Shown: positions 19,863-31,547 of the stretch, piece by piece
How positions within the stretch are numbered: position 1 is the first letter of the stretch
Layout of the letters: every line of letters begins with the position of its first letter
From: Bacteroidota bacterium
GTDB lineage: Bacteria > Bacteroidota > Bacteroidia > AKYH767-A > OLB10
Reading direction: 5' to 3'
Assembly: GCA_016714535.1 (NCBI GenBank)
Contig: JADKDR010000005.1
Span: 124,001-188,000, forward strand
Length of the DNA: 64,000 nucleotides
Program-made: the position numbers and the translations under genes
The notes under the pieces: generated by a model
Told to the model about the DNA's origin: nothing
The model's database searches: none
Seen by the model: only the letters and a program-made list of their open reading frames with translations

Positions 19863-21059
19863 TTGAAAATTGGTATCATCAAAGAAGGGAAAACTCCCCC
19901 GGATAAACGTGTAGCCTTATCCCCTTTACAATGCAAGCAACTTATACAGCTATACCCGGGCATCGAAATAGTTGTCGAGCGAAGTGGCATTCGCAGCATT
20001 CCCGATAGTGAATATGAGGCTGCCGGAATAAAATTAACTAATCATGTATCGGATTGTGATTTGTTATTAGGAATAAAGGAAGTTCCCAAAGAGAACCTGC
20101 TAGCAGGAAAAAAGTATTTATTTTTTTCGCACACTATAAAAAAGCAACCCCACAACCGCACCTTGCTTCAAACATTATTAAGCAAGAAAATGCAAATGAT
20201 AGACTACGAGTGTTTAGTGGATGAATCTGAAAATCGGATAATTGGTTTTGGCAGGTTTGCTGGCATAGTTGGCGCCTACAACACCATCCGCTTGCATGGC
20301 TTAAAGTATGGCTCGTTTACCTTGAAGCCTGCTCAGGATTGTGAGCATAAGGCTGAGCTTGAAAAGGAATTGCGCAAAGCGCGATTAAAAAATATTCGTA
20401 TTGCCGTAACCGGTGGAGGCCGGGTAGGTAATGGTGCATTAGAAATTTTGGGAGGCATGAAAATTCGTAAAGTGTCTGTGTATGAGTATATGATGTTCAG
20501 CTTTAATGAACCTGTTTACACACACCTCCACTCTAATGACTATCATGTGCATCAGGATAAGTTACCCTGGAACAGCCCTCACTTTTATGCGCATCCCGAA
20601 GAATATATAAGCACCTTTAATAAGTTCAGCAACAAGACGGATATGCTTATTCACTGTGCATTTTGGCATCCCCGAGCGCCTCGGTTGTTTACGTTAGAAG
20701 ATATGGGCAAGGCTAACTTTACCATACGTACTATTGGAGACATTACCTGTGATATCAATGGCAGTATACCATGCACCACTTTTGCAACTACTATAGAAGA
20801 GCCATACTATGAGTGGGAACAGTACGAACGTCAGTATGTTAATGGATTTAGTGAAAGCTCAATTTCTGTAATGGCAGTTGATAATCTTCCATGTTCGCTA
20901 CCACGCGATGCAAGCGAAGATTTTGGTGCAGAACTAATAACGAAAGTGTTCCCATCATTAATTAAAGCTGAGGATGATGGATTAATTACGCGGGCATCCA
21001 TAACTAAAGATGGAAAGCTAACCGATCGCTTTACCTATCTTAGCGATTATGTGGCTTAA
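19863..21059 (+). CDS. Alanine dehydrogenase/saccharopine dehydrogenase (LYS1)-like oxidoreductase
   Basis: A 398-residue NAD(P)-dependent enzyme of the alanine dehydrogenase / PNT-N / LYS1 superfamily. The N-terminal domain begins KIGIIKEGKTPPDKRVALSP, the family signature for binding the keto-acid substrate (Arg in KRVALSP, later SHTIKKQPHN). The Rossmann motif is IAVTGGGRVGNGALEIL at about residues 178-194. CAFWHPRAPRLFT and TIGDITCDINGSIPCT match LYS1-type saccharopine dehydrogenase (lysine-forming) better than alanine dehydrogenase. The start is a TTG, because the conserved domain begins at once and no ATG lies in frame upstream. It is a single gene. The exact substrate is not settled from sequence. 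Confidence 0.8.
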   Translation: MKIGIIKEGKTPPDKRVALSPLQCKQLIQLYPGIEIVVERSGIRSIPDSEYEAAGIKLTNHVSDCDLLLGIKEVPKENLLAGKKYLFFSHTIKKQPHNRTLLQTLLSKKMQMIDYECLVDESENRIIGFGRFAGIVGAYNTIRLHGLKYGSFTLKPAQDCEHKAELEKELRKARLKNIRIAVTGGGRVGNGALEILGGMKIRKVSVYEYMMFSFNEPVYTHLHSNDYHVHQDKLPWNSPHFYAHPEEYISTFNKFSNKTDMLIHCAFWHPRAPRLFTLEDMGKANFTIRTIGDITCDINGSIPCTTFATTIEEPYYEWEQYERQYVNGFSESSISVMAVDNLPCSLPRDASEDFGAELITKVFPSLIKAEDDGLITRASITKDGKLTDRFTYLSDYVA

Positions 21060-21371
21060 TATAAGATAGTGTAAATTAAAAGGATTGCTTAGGGTAGGAG
21101 TGTAGTATTGACATTAGGCTATTGATTTCGACTTTGAAATGGTCACGTGTTTATTGAGAAATTTGATTTGCTATAGATGCCTAAGCTATCACGAACTTTA
21201 ACCTCACGTTAGCCTTCAGTATATTCTAGCGAAAGCAAGGTCTGCAAACAAGTAGCAAGTATGCGTGCTTACAGCCAAAAGAGAAAAATTTCTTGATTTT
21301 GAAGTTTAATTAAAATTAGGGGCAATATAATAACTGAGTGTGAATCAAAAGACCCAACTACTGATTCGACT
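21060..21371. other. Intergenic, nothing recognised
   Basis: About 310 bases between the dehydrogenase and the converging uridine kinase. No coding frame of note, no hairpin with a T-run and no repeat was found. Confidence 0.4.
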
Positions 21372-21970
21372 TCAATAACTTTTGAGTATGGTTGCTACCA
21401 GCATATTTATGGCCACTTTGTTTTCGCCCCCTTGTGGAATTATAACATCGGCAAAGCGTTTGGTAGGTTCAATAAATTTTGTGTGCATTTCTTTCACTAC
21501 CGTGTATCTGTTAATCACCTGATGTGCGCTGCGGCCACGCTCGCGCATATCACGCTCTATAATGCGTATGAGGCGGTCGTCGGGTTCGGCATCTACAAAG
21601 ACTTTTATATCGCACAAGTCGCGCACACGCTTATCGGTAAATAATAAATGCCTTCTACAATAATTACATTATTTGGCTCTATGTTATTTACTTCTTTTAG
21701 TCGGGTGGAAGTAATATAATCGTATAGTGGTTGTTCAATTTTGCCTTTGCGTAGTTCGTGCAAGTGATTTACAAGCAAATCAAATTCTATACTTTCTGGA
21801 TGGTCAAAGTTTATACCCTTCCTTTCCTCAATCGTAATGTGGCTGCTATTCTTTATAATAACTATCCTGCGAAAGTATAGCAACCTGATTGAGCGAAAAA
21901 GAACTCATCACTTCTTTTACCACTGTTGTTTTCCCGAGCCGGAGCCTCCTGCAATTCCAATTATGAGCAT
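21372..21970 (-). CDS. udk: Uridine kinase, broken by about three indels
   Basis: Phosphorylates uridine and cytidine in pyrimidine salvage. Reconstructed from the ATG at 21970: LIIGIAGGSGSGKTT (Walker A, with one base missing inside GGAAAA), then SLNQVAILSQDSYYK, a second break, then SSHITIEERKGINFDHPESI, IIVEGIYYL, a third break, and RVRDLCDIKVFVDAEPDDRL, RDMRERGRS, ending MLVATILKSY. These are the uridine kinase motifs in the right order, and total length is about 200 residues as usual. Each break is repaired by adding one base (near 21934, 21860 and 21638). Because the whole protein is still readable, sequence error is more likely than decay. Confidence 0.85.
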
Positions 21971-22050
21971 GATTATTTTTTGCAAAAATACAAAATGACT
22001 TTTGAGTTTCATCATCATATTAAATACGATTAATATAACAATTGAAAAAA

Positions 22051-23580
22051 TCAATAAATATTTCCATTCCTTAATAAATTTCTTCGACAACCTTCCTTAT
22101 CCGTTTCCAAACATACAACATACATCCCACTCGCCCAACCACTACAATCCACATCCACTGTAGCGTAACCGTTATGTAAGGGCACAAAATTGTGCCCTAC
22201 CAATACTCCCGCCCATCGTATATACTCACCGTTACATTCTTCCCTTGCAGCCCACCTGCATTTATAAACAACTTCTCCCCATGCAGATATGTAAGTAATT
22301 TGAATTACTCCCTCTCCTTTGGAGAGGCCGGGGTGAGGTTTGTCCACTGCAACGTATCACAAGGTGAACCGTAAAGCCGCCCCAATTCATAATTGGGATT
22401 ATTAGGCAAACCATAATAAGTGCGCTTTGCCACCGAGGTAAAACTAAATGGTGTAAAATTGCAATTATCACTATCGGGCTCATTTATTACATTTAGGTTT
22501 TCGTTTATATAGTTGTGCACACTATCTGGAAATGGATACATGAATGTGACAACAGGGTTAACCTCAACATGATAAATAAATTTTTATTGTTTGGCGCCAG
22601 TTCTAATAAGCCAGCATAAGCAAGATTTGTTATATCGGCAATTGTATCTTTACTTGCTTGCACATTGGCAGCTTGGAAATCGTATTGGATAACATGATTT
22701 AATGAATCCATAATCATTATGCAATTGACTTAAATATAAATACCTATTACTGGCCGAAATTTCTAAATCGAAAAACCATGGAAAGCTATCCACTTGATTT
22801 GCAACAGGATTTTCAATTCTTAATCATTACTTAGTTCTCCATTGCATCTGTTAAAACCAAAAACAGTTAATAAACCCCTTCGTTCCATGCAAATTAATTT
22901 ACTTCCATCTTCGAAAATTGAACAGTGGTTGCATTATCAACAATAGCCTCACCAATATGTTGCTCATGGTGCAAATAAACACTATCTGGTGTAACTAAAT
23001 AAAAATAAAAAGCACTATCGTAAGGTGGTTTTGTCCACTCTCTCACAACCAGCCACCAATCTCTTGCCATTGCCATGTTGCACTGCCGCTAAGCCATCCG
23101 ATGCTATAAAGTTAGTGCCTTGCAAGGGTACATTTTTTGAATGACAGCACCACGCCCGCTATCTTGGCTCATGCTCAATTATTGAATAGTAAAACCGAAC
23201 CGTAGTAACTCCAGCACTAAACATATAATATTTACTTATATCATTTGGAATAGGAACTGCTACATACTCCCTATACCATGCAGTGCCAACTAAGCTATCA
23301 CCACCAACAGCTATTTTATTTTCCGAATTATAAACTTTTGCAGCTTGAGGATATTGTGCATTTAATGCCTCAATGGACCCTGTTATACTAAATAAATACT
23401 TACCTTTTTATCTGCCACACTGCTCGCACTACCTCTTGAAACACATATTGAAGAATCAATTTTTACGCCTATTGTATCAAATATTATTATACAGCTATCA
23501 CCGAACACCCAAACTGAATTTCTGTTTTGGCCACTACTAAACAGAATAAATAAAAACCACAAAACCCAAAGTGCTTTCAT
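22051..23580 (-). pseudogene. WxFGD-type secreted protein with C-terminal sorting-like domain, copy 1 (frame broken)
   Basis: Several minus-strand fragments form one protein of about 510 residues. The start at 23580 has a signal peptide (MKALWVLWFLFILFSSG) and then SVWVFGDSCIIIFD and CVSRGSASSVADKKG. This is the opening of a common Bacteroidota T9SS family that begins W-FG-..DF, GxxSxSD. Fragment 23076-22894 has ARDWWLVVREW. Fragment 22541-22305 has YPFPDSVHNYINENLNVIN and YYGLPNNPNYELGRLYGS. The last part has a sorting-like region (ISAWGEVVYKCRWAA, GMYVVCLETDKEG). A paralogue with the same blocks lies at 24921-26407. The molecular function is not known. Whether the breaks are errors or decay cannot be decided here, but the neighbouring housekeeping genes suggest errors. 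Confidence 0.65.
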
Positions 23581-23590
23581 TATTATTTTT

Positions 23591-23616
23591 AAAAAAAGGG
23601 CATCAAAATGATGCCC
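23591..23616 (-). terminator. Rho-independent terminator
   Basis: On the minus strand, GGGCATCA-TTT-TGATGCCC (8 bp stem, 23616-23598) is followed by a run of seven T. It ends the transcript of the fragment gene at 23616-24392 and separates it from the WxFGD copy 1 start at 23580. Confidence 0.85.
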
Positions 23617-24392
23617 TATAGGTTACTCGAAATAATTAATTTTGCGTTACCAATACTTAAATCTAAATTGTACAACTGTGCAATGTAAACACCATTTGGA
23701 ATTGAGTTTATCACCATTTTTAGGATAATGTATTTTCCATTGCATAAGTTGAAGAAACTGTCCTACCATATATATCCGCAATAATTAGTTTTTATTAAAG
23801 CTTTTATTACTGAAACCCTCAATCTAGCTTTTTAGCTGGGTTTGGATTTACTTTAATCGTTACTAAATTTAAATTTGTTGCTATTTCTGTCACATCAGCC
23901 TTACGCAATCCTAACAAATAATAATCTTCCAAATCTAAATGCAACATAGCACGCGCTATGTAAACCGCCTCACCGCCTTCAATTGCTTTTTGATAAGCGA
24001 TGCTTTCAAGTTGTGCGCGAGTCGCAGAATCTAATTCTAATTGCTCGTTATCTATTACATGGTCGAGATAAATTTGGCGGAGTACTTTTAAATTGGTATT
24101 GATTTGATTATTCGTGCTCATCGCACTTACTTTATCTGAGCCGCTTGCTTATTCTTGGCGGCTATGTAATCGCGCACATCTTCAAATTTGCCTATGTTGC
24201 TTTAGCTTGAAGTATCGAAAGATATTCCAAATAAGCTTGGTCGCTGGTGTCAGCCAAGTTGAGCAAGCAACTATCTCTATTGCCTGCACGGTAATACGCT
24301 TCATCGTCAAGGTAATCGAAATAAACAGTATCCTCTCCTCCCGCAAGCGTCCTCGCTTGTGGCGCTATAGCGAATTGAGAATTGTATTGCAT
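23616..24392 (-). pseudogene. C-terminal remnant of a large T9SS protein, paralogous to the tail of the beta-helix protein
   Basis: Fragments 24392-24192 and 24121-23819 and the following sequence read as one helical tail: EAYYRAGNRDSCLLNLADTS, NIGKFEDVRDYIAAKNKQAA, LESIAYQKAIEGGEAVYIAR, then VKVNPNPAKKLD and the T9SS type A end IIADIYGRTVSS and SIPNGVYIAQLYNLDL, stopping at 23616. The tail at 26432-27200 has the same blocks (GGEAVYWARA, YYPNPAKDY). There is no beta-helix or signal peptide part here; upstream lies the small gene at 24439-24793. This is therefore a 5'-truncated copy, and it also contains indels. It directly precedes WxFGD copy 1, just as the longer gene precedes WxFGD copy 2. 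Confidence 0.6.
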
Positions 24393-24438
24393 ACCCGTTA
24401 ATTTTTACGAAGGATAATTATTTATTTCAATCAAAACC

Positions 24439-24793
24439 CTACTCCTCAACCTTAAGCTCAATTTTATTCTCAACAGCCTTTGCAAACTCCTCCACATTGC
24501 AGTAACGTATAGCCTTACCGTTACTAAAAAAAACAAAAACAGAAGATTGCAATTTATTTTCTCTTGCTAATTTTTTAAGCTCATTAGTTCGGCTGCAGTT
24601 TTACAAACACGAAATTGAATAACATGGGGTTTAATTTTGTTCCCATTACTTCTTCCATAGTGTGGTTGGTTTTTGTTGTGAAAATATACACGGTGTGCAT
24701 ATTCATAATGGGCAAATTGCAGGCTTGGGCTTTTGCTTTTTGTGTTGCAATGAACATTGCAAAAAAGAGAAATACCAAAATGAGATTTTTCAT
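24439..24793 (-). CDS. Small secreted protein of about 118 residues, one frameshift
   Basis: The first fragment (24793-24584) has a signal peptide (MKNLILVFLFFAMFIATQKAKAQ), then LPIMNMHTVYIFTTKTNHTM and LNPMLFNFVFVKLQP. A second frame continues with TNELKKLARENKLQSSVFVF, FSNGKAIRYCNVEEFAKAVE and stops at 24439. The break is near 24600. The beta-alpha pattern and the order (VYIFTTKT, FVKL, LQSSVFVFFSNGKA) resemble a thioredoxin-like fold without the CxxC motif, but this is only a resemblance. It sits between two T9SS cargo genes. Function unknown. Confidence 0.55.
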
Positions 24794-24879
24794 AATTTTA
24801 TTTTTTTTTAATTTATTTTTTTTAGCCCTGAAGGGGAGCCAGCCACTTATACAAACAAAATTTTCAATTGTACGCCATT

Positions 24880-24899
24880 GTTGCGCCCTTTAGGGCAAC
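24880..24899. repeat. Short imperfect palindrome, REP-like
   Basis: GTTGCGCCC-TTTA-GGGCAAC forms a hairpin with a small bulge. CCCTTTAGGG-type palindromes are common intergenic elements in Bacteroidota. It lies in the 127-base gap (24794-24920) after WxFGD copy 2, next to a second short inverted motif (AGCCCTGAAGGGG). Confidence 0.4.
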
Positions 24900-24920
24900 G
24901 GGTGAGCGAAGGCCGCATTT

Positions 24921-26407
24921 TCACATCTTTATTATTTTCCCTGTAAATATATCATTTCCACCACTCAGCATAACAAAATAAATTCCCTGTTTTATTTTTT
25001 CTAAATCTATTTCTGTTTTTTGTTTCACAATCTCCTGTTGCCAAATTTCTTTACCCATTGCATCCACTATTTTTAAAACATAACTTGCATTTTTAAAATC
25101 ACTCAACTCAATATTTATTTTTGAGGCCAAATGGATTGGGATTGATGCGCATGTTCTTAAAGCCCCTTGGGGGTTTGGGGTTTCGGGCGTGCCCACCCAC
25201 TGCAACGTATCACAAGGACTCCCAACCAACCGCCCCAAACTATAATTGGGATTGTTGGGCAAACCTGCATAAACTCTTTTACCACCAAGATTAAAACTAA
25301 ATGGTTGAAAATTACATGCCTTACCAATGCTATCAGGATAATTTATTACGCCAAGATTTTCATTAAACATATTGCGTACACTATCGGGGTATGGATACGC
25401 TGGAAAACCCCAATCGTACCAACTAGTAATATACATTTTATTATCAGGGCAAGCGGAATGCGCCTAAAGTAACTGGATTATTTTATTTCATACAATGTAT
25501 CACAACTTGCAGGTATATCAGTTGCGAATAAATTATATTGCAATAGCATTGAAGTGTCTTTTGGAAATACATTCCACAATTTTGTTGCATAAAACAAACT
25601 ATCATTTGGCGAGTAAGCCCCTTCCCAAAACCATCTATCAATGTTTGTACTTTGTTCAGGAAAAACAATTTGGGATTTGATAAAATGCCTGTGCATCGGT
25701 CAAAATTGTACTCCGTCATTAAACCAGTAATGTTAATGTTCATCAGTTTATTGCCTGGGTTGTTGAAATATATTTTTTGCAAATCGCTATCCACGGCGTT
25801 GCCAAAGTCTTGTATTATGGGAGGCGAAATACCTGTTGAAGAAACCAAGTAAACATAAAAACGATTGATATAAGTAAAACCAGCATCATGAATTTTTGTA
25901 ATTATCCACCAGTCGCGGCCATTACCACTTTGTATAGCTATTAAACAATCGTCAACCCAATCATTGACTATAATTGGGCATTTTTTGGCAATTACTTTTC
26001 CTAGGCCACCATTTGCTAATATCAAGTATTGAAAAATAAAAAACCCTTTACAGTATAAACACCACTAGGAAAATAAAATAATAAATTTGTATCATCTAAG
26101 TTGTTGCATCAAAAATAATTTGATCATGCTACTCCTATACCAATTATATTGTGCCATTTTCAACTGTATCATTTGTTATGCTACACGGTAGTCACAAAAC
26201 CTGTTACAGTATTTAGCTATAAAATTGAAGTCGCTATTTGAATCAGAAAGAATGTGCAACTACCTCGACCAACTACGATGCAAATGGAACAACGGATTAG
26301 GAATTTAAAGTCAATACCTGCACTGTCACCAAATAACCAATTACCATTCATTTTTTGCTGTACAAAATTTACAAATGCAAATAAGTTATCAAATAAATAC
26401 TTTTCAT
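24921..26407 (-). pseudogene. WxFGD-type secreted protein with T9SS type A sorting domain, copy 2 (frame broken)
   Basis: Reconstructed from an ATG at 26407. After a damaged signal peptide region it reads NGNWLFGDSAGIDFK, then a GSCTSxSDSNSDFNFIA-like stretch. Fragment 26025-25483 has GNGRDWWIITKIHDAGFTYI and MNINITGLMTEYNFDRCTG. Another frame at 25696-25478 has DRWFWEGAYSPNDSLFYATK. The last fragment (25436-24921) is clean: YPYPDSVRNMFNENLGVINY, ACNFQPFSFNLGGKRVYAGL, PNNPNYSLGRLVGSPCDTLQ and a type A sorting domain (VLKIVDAMGKEIWQQE, GIYFVMLSGGNDIFTGKIIK). About 495 residues in total. It begins 24 bp after the stop of the beta-helix protein gene. Function unknown; a surface or secreted role follows from the sorting domain. 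Confidence 0.65.
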
Positions 26408-26431
26408 TTTATATAATTAAAAAAAAGGTTG

Positions 26432-29400
26432 TTACAATGCAGCACCAGTGATAATTATTTGATTAAAATTAGTTTATTGGGAATCTGTATTTATTCCATT
26501 ATATATACAATGAATAAAATAAACGATTGCTTCAACTGGTTGTGCTAATTATCGTTTTAGTATTGTCAATTTGCAATCTCATTAATTTTTTCCAATTGCA
26601 ATCAATAATCTTCTAAACTCAATTTTATCTGATTTATTTTTTCTAATTAAATAGCTCATAATCTTTTGCAGGGTTTGGATAATAAGTCATTTGCAATTTC
26701 AATTACATTTGTTTTTGAATTTTTGGTCGCCCTCTTCTCAAAGGAGGCAAAATATCTACCACATCAATATGGAAATCGCTCTTGCCCAATACACAGCCTC
26801 GCCACCATAAAACGGATGGGCTAAGGCAATCTTAAGTTGTTGCTGTAATGGTCGCCATCGTCCAAAATAGAATCAATATTTATTTAATGCAACACTCTTA
26901 ATACAAATTGTTTATTTTGTTTTATCATTTGCTTGCATCAGTGCATCCACAATTGAATTTGCAGTAATCAATCACCGTCAGTTACTTTGTACAAACTCCG
27001 CACCAAATCATACTTGCCATCGTTTGATTCAATTGAGTGTAATTGTTTATCAAATAAATAGCATCTTGGTCACATTTTAATCAAATATAGTTGTGTCCAA
27101 ATTTGCAGCATCAAAAAATGCTTCTTCGGCAGCATTTCGAAAATATGCAGAGTCGGGGTCGTTCCATATAGTTCATGCTGTTTCTTCAAATACATTGCGC
27201 TCTCGATGTATCCTTATCGCACATCAGCGGTGCTATACAACTTGTTATTGTATTATTTACGGCTGTACAGTTACGTATTGCGGATTTGAAGGCACCAGGT
27301 GAACAAAGGTCAAATTCATGAAGTCGTATAACCATAATGGGGCGTACCAACTGGCATTCACATTCATCCCATCCACTCTTGCCAATGAATTGCTGGGTCA
27401 TTATTAACCCATTTATTTCCCCAACTAGCACCAGCTGTACCTTGCCTGGACTTATGGAGTTGCAGCACCTTGTCAAGGTATGCACCGCGGCAACAGTTTG
27501 CCATTGTATTAAAATAAAACTGTGCCTGTACACTCGCCTTTCAAAGAAATACCTCGCACCACCATTTTCAGTTTTGTTTTCTACCAAAGTAATTAATAGA
27601 ATTTTCGTTCAATATTTATTCCTGTAACTAAACTAGTCTTGTTACATCGGGTTTGTGCAAACGAAACTGGTTGTTATTGCATAGCCAAGCAAATTGGCAA
27701 TTTTGTACATTAGCATACCATATTTGTCTTTGCCATTCAATATCAAAATCGGTTTTGTAATATTAATTGTATTTTATTACATTTAAAACCGTGCGCCATT
27801 GCCACACTTTTGAAACCCAAGTAAATTTCGCAACTTTATAGCATAAGCTACATTGCGAGAATTAAATTATCTTCAACATTCAACGTCACCACAGTAGGTA
27901 AAAAATTCTGCACATCAATTCCACTTCTACCATAAGCTGTAGGGTCGTAAAATCCGTTTTGGTTTATCATGTTCTTATTTATATTGGCAATAGTGACTAA
28001 TCGCAAATTATCTACACGAATGCCTATTCCACCTAATGGTGTTTTGGTAATAGAATTGTTGTTAATGTTTAGGGTGTTGGTAGTAGGAGTACCATTTACA
28101 TTAAGTGCGTAAATGCTTGTAATGCAATTTTCAAAAGTGTTGTACAGGGCATCGAGGGTGATGCGTGTTGTTTTGCCACCAGCAACAAATATTCCAAAAT
28201 CGCAATTGGTGAAGGTGTTTGTTTTGTTTTGGTCACCAATATTTACAGTGGGGGTGTTATTGTAAGATACTGCGGTAATTGCAGCACAGTAATAAAGTTT
28301 TGTCCACGAGGGTATTGCATTGGCGGCATACTGCAATTTACCAATATTATTAAATGTATTATTATAACAATTAAAAGTAGAGCCAGTTGCCAATATGCCA
28401 AGCAAATTGCGGTTAAAAATATTCTTTTCGGCCACTGTAGCCGCCAATTTCGAGGGCAGTAACATTATTCAATCGTATGTGGTGTGCAGGGGCAATGCCT
28501 GCGTATGGTGCTTTGGTAAGTGGCCCTGCGGCATTTGTAAATGTGTTGCCGGTTATTTTCATATTTGAATAACTGCCTTGATCTAAAAACAAATCGGTAT
28601 TGTTGCCGGCAAAGGTGTTGTTGGTAATGTCATAGGATACCGTTGTTTTGATTGTGCACAGCTTCTATTGCATCTTCAATAGTTGATGAGTTTGTAATAT
28701 TTACAGTGCCTCCATTGTTTATAATGCCTTGCCACATATCGCCACAGGCATATAAATAGCTATTGTCTTCAATAATTAATGTCGCATTTTGCTCCACAGT
28801 AATTTTTTTTCCGGTAGCTATGGCTAAGGTACAGCCTGTCAATGTGATTGTTGTATTTGAAGCAATTACTATGTCATTATTTACTTCATAAAAACGATTT
28901 TGTGCATAATCGTTTACATCAAATTCATTCACAATATCACACTTCCAAACTCCAAGCCCACGTACACAAGCAAAAATATTCTCGCTACAAGCTTCCTTTT
29001 TACTTGCATTGCTACTTATTGCAACGCAAACTTTATTTGGTAAATTACCAGTAATATCGCTCCAACAATCATCAACATCACCCGTGTAAGGATTGTAACT
29101 ACCACGATATACCCTGCCCGTAACAGGCCCTGTACTTGTTGGTTGATAGGCAGTACTTAAATAAATAGTATGACGCCAAGGATTTACTTCTATTGAATTT
29201 ACTCCTCCATCGGTCTTATCCAGTAAGTCTAAATACATATTAGTAAATATATCGGTAGGTACAGGATTAGTGCCACACGGGTTGTTGTTTACTAAGGTAT
29301 TCGTGCAAGTAGGAAATTCAGAATTAAATATTTCCACAAGCTTTGGGAGTGTGTTGTATGTTTTGTTAACTAAACCACACAAAACTCGGAAATGATTTTG

Positions 29401-29558
29401 TCCATTTATTGTATAAGGTACGATGGCTAACTTATCAGGTATAACATCAGCTGTGTTAAATGTAGTTGTACATATAGCGGTCCAACTTAAACCAGCACCG
29501 TTGTAACAGTGTGCAGTGTGCTAAAATTTAGCCCAGCAAGTTGATTAATTTTTTTCAT
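26432..29558 (-). pseudogene. Large secreted right-handed beta-helix protein with T9SS-like tail (frame broken many times)
   Basis: About 1,040 residues spread over three frames. 29382-28630 carries a BNR/propeller-like end (NSIEVNPWRHTIYLSTAYQP, DDCWSDITGNLPN, CVRGLGVWKCDI), then the start of a beta-helix (VIASNTTITLTGCTLAIATG, LIIEDNSYLYACGDMWQGI). 28465-27848 is the helix proper with repeated N-rich turns (STFNCYNNTFNNIGKLQYAA, TLNINNNSITKTPLGGIGI). The 27.4-27.1 kb part reads GASWGNKWVNNDPAIHWQEW and NDPDSAYFRNAAEEAFFDAA. The tail reads GGEAVYWARAISNIDVVDIL, YYPNPAKDY and ends KLILIKQIIITGAAL at 26432. The start is uncertain: the ATG at 29558 has no signal peptide after it, so the 5' end may be lost. 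Possible roles are adhesion or glycan binding. Confidence 0.6.
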
Positions 29559-29768
29559 TAGATAAATAATTATATTGTTACAATTAAGAATACGGTATGG
29601 TAAAAGTATAGATTTAAATTTATATGTTTTACACAAGGTGTATAATATTTTTCTGCCTGAGATTAGCATTTTCACCAATCACAAAATGCTAGCTAGCAGT
29701 CTATCGAAATTTTGTACAAGATGCCTTGCTTATTGAGTAGCACTGTAACATAAACTTAATTACCTTTA

Positions 29769-31545
29769 TTACAAATTATTTTCAAACTGCAGTTCGTACA
29801 ATTTCTGTACAATCCACTTATTAATCAATTCATTATGGGTTCCCTGTTCTTTTGATTTCGCCTTTACTAAGCAGGTAAATGCACGTAGCGTGGTGTATGG
29901 TAGTAAGCCTGCGCGCAATTACAACACTTGTTCGGTTGGCCATAAGCGATTGTGTTGCATTAGAAATTAATTTTTCGCTTTCATTATCAATAGAAGAAGT
30001 TGCCTCGTCAAGAATAAATATAGTTGGATTAGCCACCAATGTGCGTGCAAAGGCTAGTAGCTGACGCTGACCTGCACTTAATTGTGTGCCTCTCCTGTAC
30101 ATTAAATTCCAAACCTCCCGGCAATTGCTGTATTAAAAGGATGCAGGCCTACACTTTTGCAAGCTTGCTCCACAGTTAGCCTGCTAATTCCATTTTCAAA
30201 AAAGTAATGTTATTGTAAATGCTATCTGAAAACAAGAACACATCCTGCTGTACCAGCCCAATTTTTGCGCGCAAACTATGCAGTTCATAATGTTGAATGT
30301 GGGTATATCATCAATCATGATTTCGCCCTTTTGTATTTCGTAAAAGCGATTGAGCAACGCGATAATTGTTGTTTTGCCTGAGCCGGTTGTGCCTACTAAA
30401 GCTGCCATTTCTCCGGGTTGTATGGTAAAGCTTATATTTTTAAGTATCCAATTTTGATCAGCATCTTTTTTAGTATTATCATATTGGTAAGTAAAATAAA
30501 CATTTCTAAATTCAATTTTCCCGCGAATGTTTGTAGCACCTGTCTTTCCTGTATTTGTGTTTGTTCATCAGCACCAATTAGTTTTATAATACGTTCGCTG
30601 CTAAGCATACCCATTTGTAGAGTATTAAACCCTCTCTGCCAACTCACGTATTGGCCTAAGAGCAAGTTGATGTACATGATAAACGAGACAATAATCCCGA
30701 ACGATGGTTTGGTATCAAGCATTTGCAGAATACCACACCATAATAACAGGCCTATAGCAGTAGCGCTAAGCAACTCCACCACCGGAAAGAAAATGGAATA
30801 ATACCAGATAGATTGAATATTAGCTTTACGATGTTGGGCATTTATCTCTTTAAATTTTTTATACTCTTTGCTGCTCACGATTAAAAGTTTGAACAATCCG
30901 AATACCTGATAAATGCTCTTGTACAAATGTGTTTAGTTGTGCAACAGCATTGCGCACATCATTAAATGTTCTTTTTATATTTTTTTGAAAAATGCGGGTA
31001 GCAATTAACAACACAGGTATCGTACTTAACGATATTAAGGTCAAGCGCCAATCAACATAAAACATAAAAGCAATGATGGCTACTAATTGCAGGTAAATCG
31101 CTTATAATTAGTAGTAGGCCATCGGTAAAAATGTCTGCAATGGTTTCCATGTCACTTATCAATCGGTAACAGTAACTCCTATGGGAGTTTTATCAAAAGG
31201 AAGTACGGAAGTGCAATAACCGGTGAAATAACTTTTTCGGATATCTTCAATTACCTGCCGCCCAAGAAAATTCGTGTTGTTAGTGTATAGAAATTGCAAT
31301 ATCGAAGAAATCAAAGCAGTACCAAGCATTAATATCACACAAACTATCAACGAGTGTTTGTTGCCCTGCGGATATATTCATCAATCGCTATCTGAGCAAT
31401 ATAGGGCCTTAAGGGTGACAGCAAGGCAAGAGCAAGTGTAAAGAATAACGGTAACAATAAACGTGGAGTTGTATGGTTTCACAGCCAACATTACTTGCTT
31501 AAGTAAATTAAAGTCGAACGCCTTACCGCTGTTTTTGCTATCCAT
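29769..31545 (-). CDS. ABC exporter, fused permease and ATPase (MsbA/MdlB type), broken by several indels
   Basis: One half-exporter of about 590 residues. From the ATG at 31545: MDSKNSGKAFDFNLLKQVML, membrane domain (LRPYIAQIAIDEYIRR, LIVCVILMLGTALISSILQF, VDWRLTLISLSTIPVLLIAT), then the ATPase with Walker A GTTGSGKTTIIALLNRFYE, signature LSAGQRQLLAFARTLVANP, Walker B IFILDEATSSID, an H-loop region changed to RRLTTIHHA, and an end reading GEIKEQGTHNELIN and IVQKLYELQFENNL. At least six indels separate these blocks. It starts 2 bp after the truA stop, so the two genes form an operon. Substrate unknown (lipid, peptide or drug). Confidence 0.82.
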
Positions 31546-31547
31546 GA

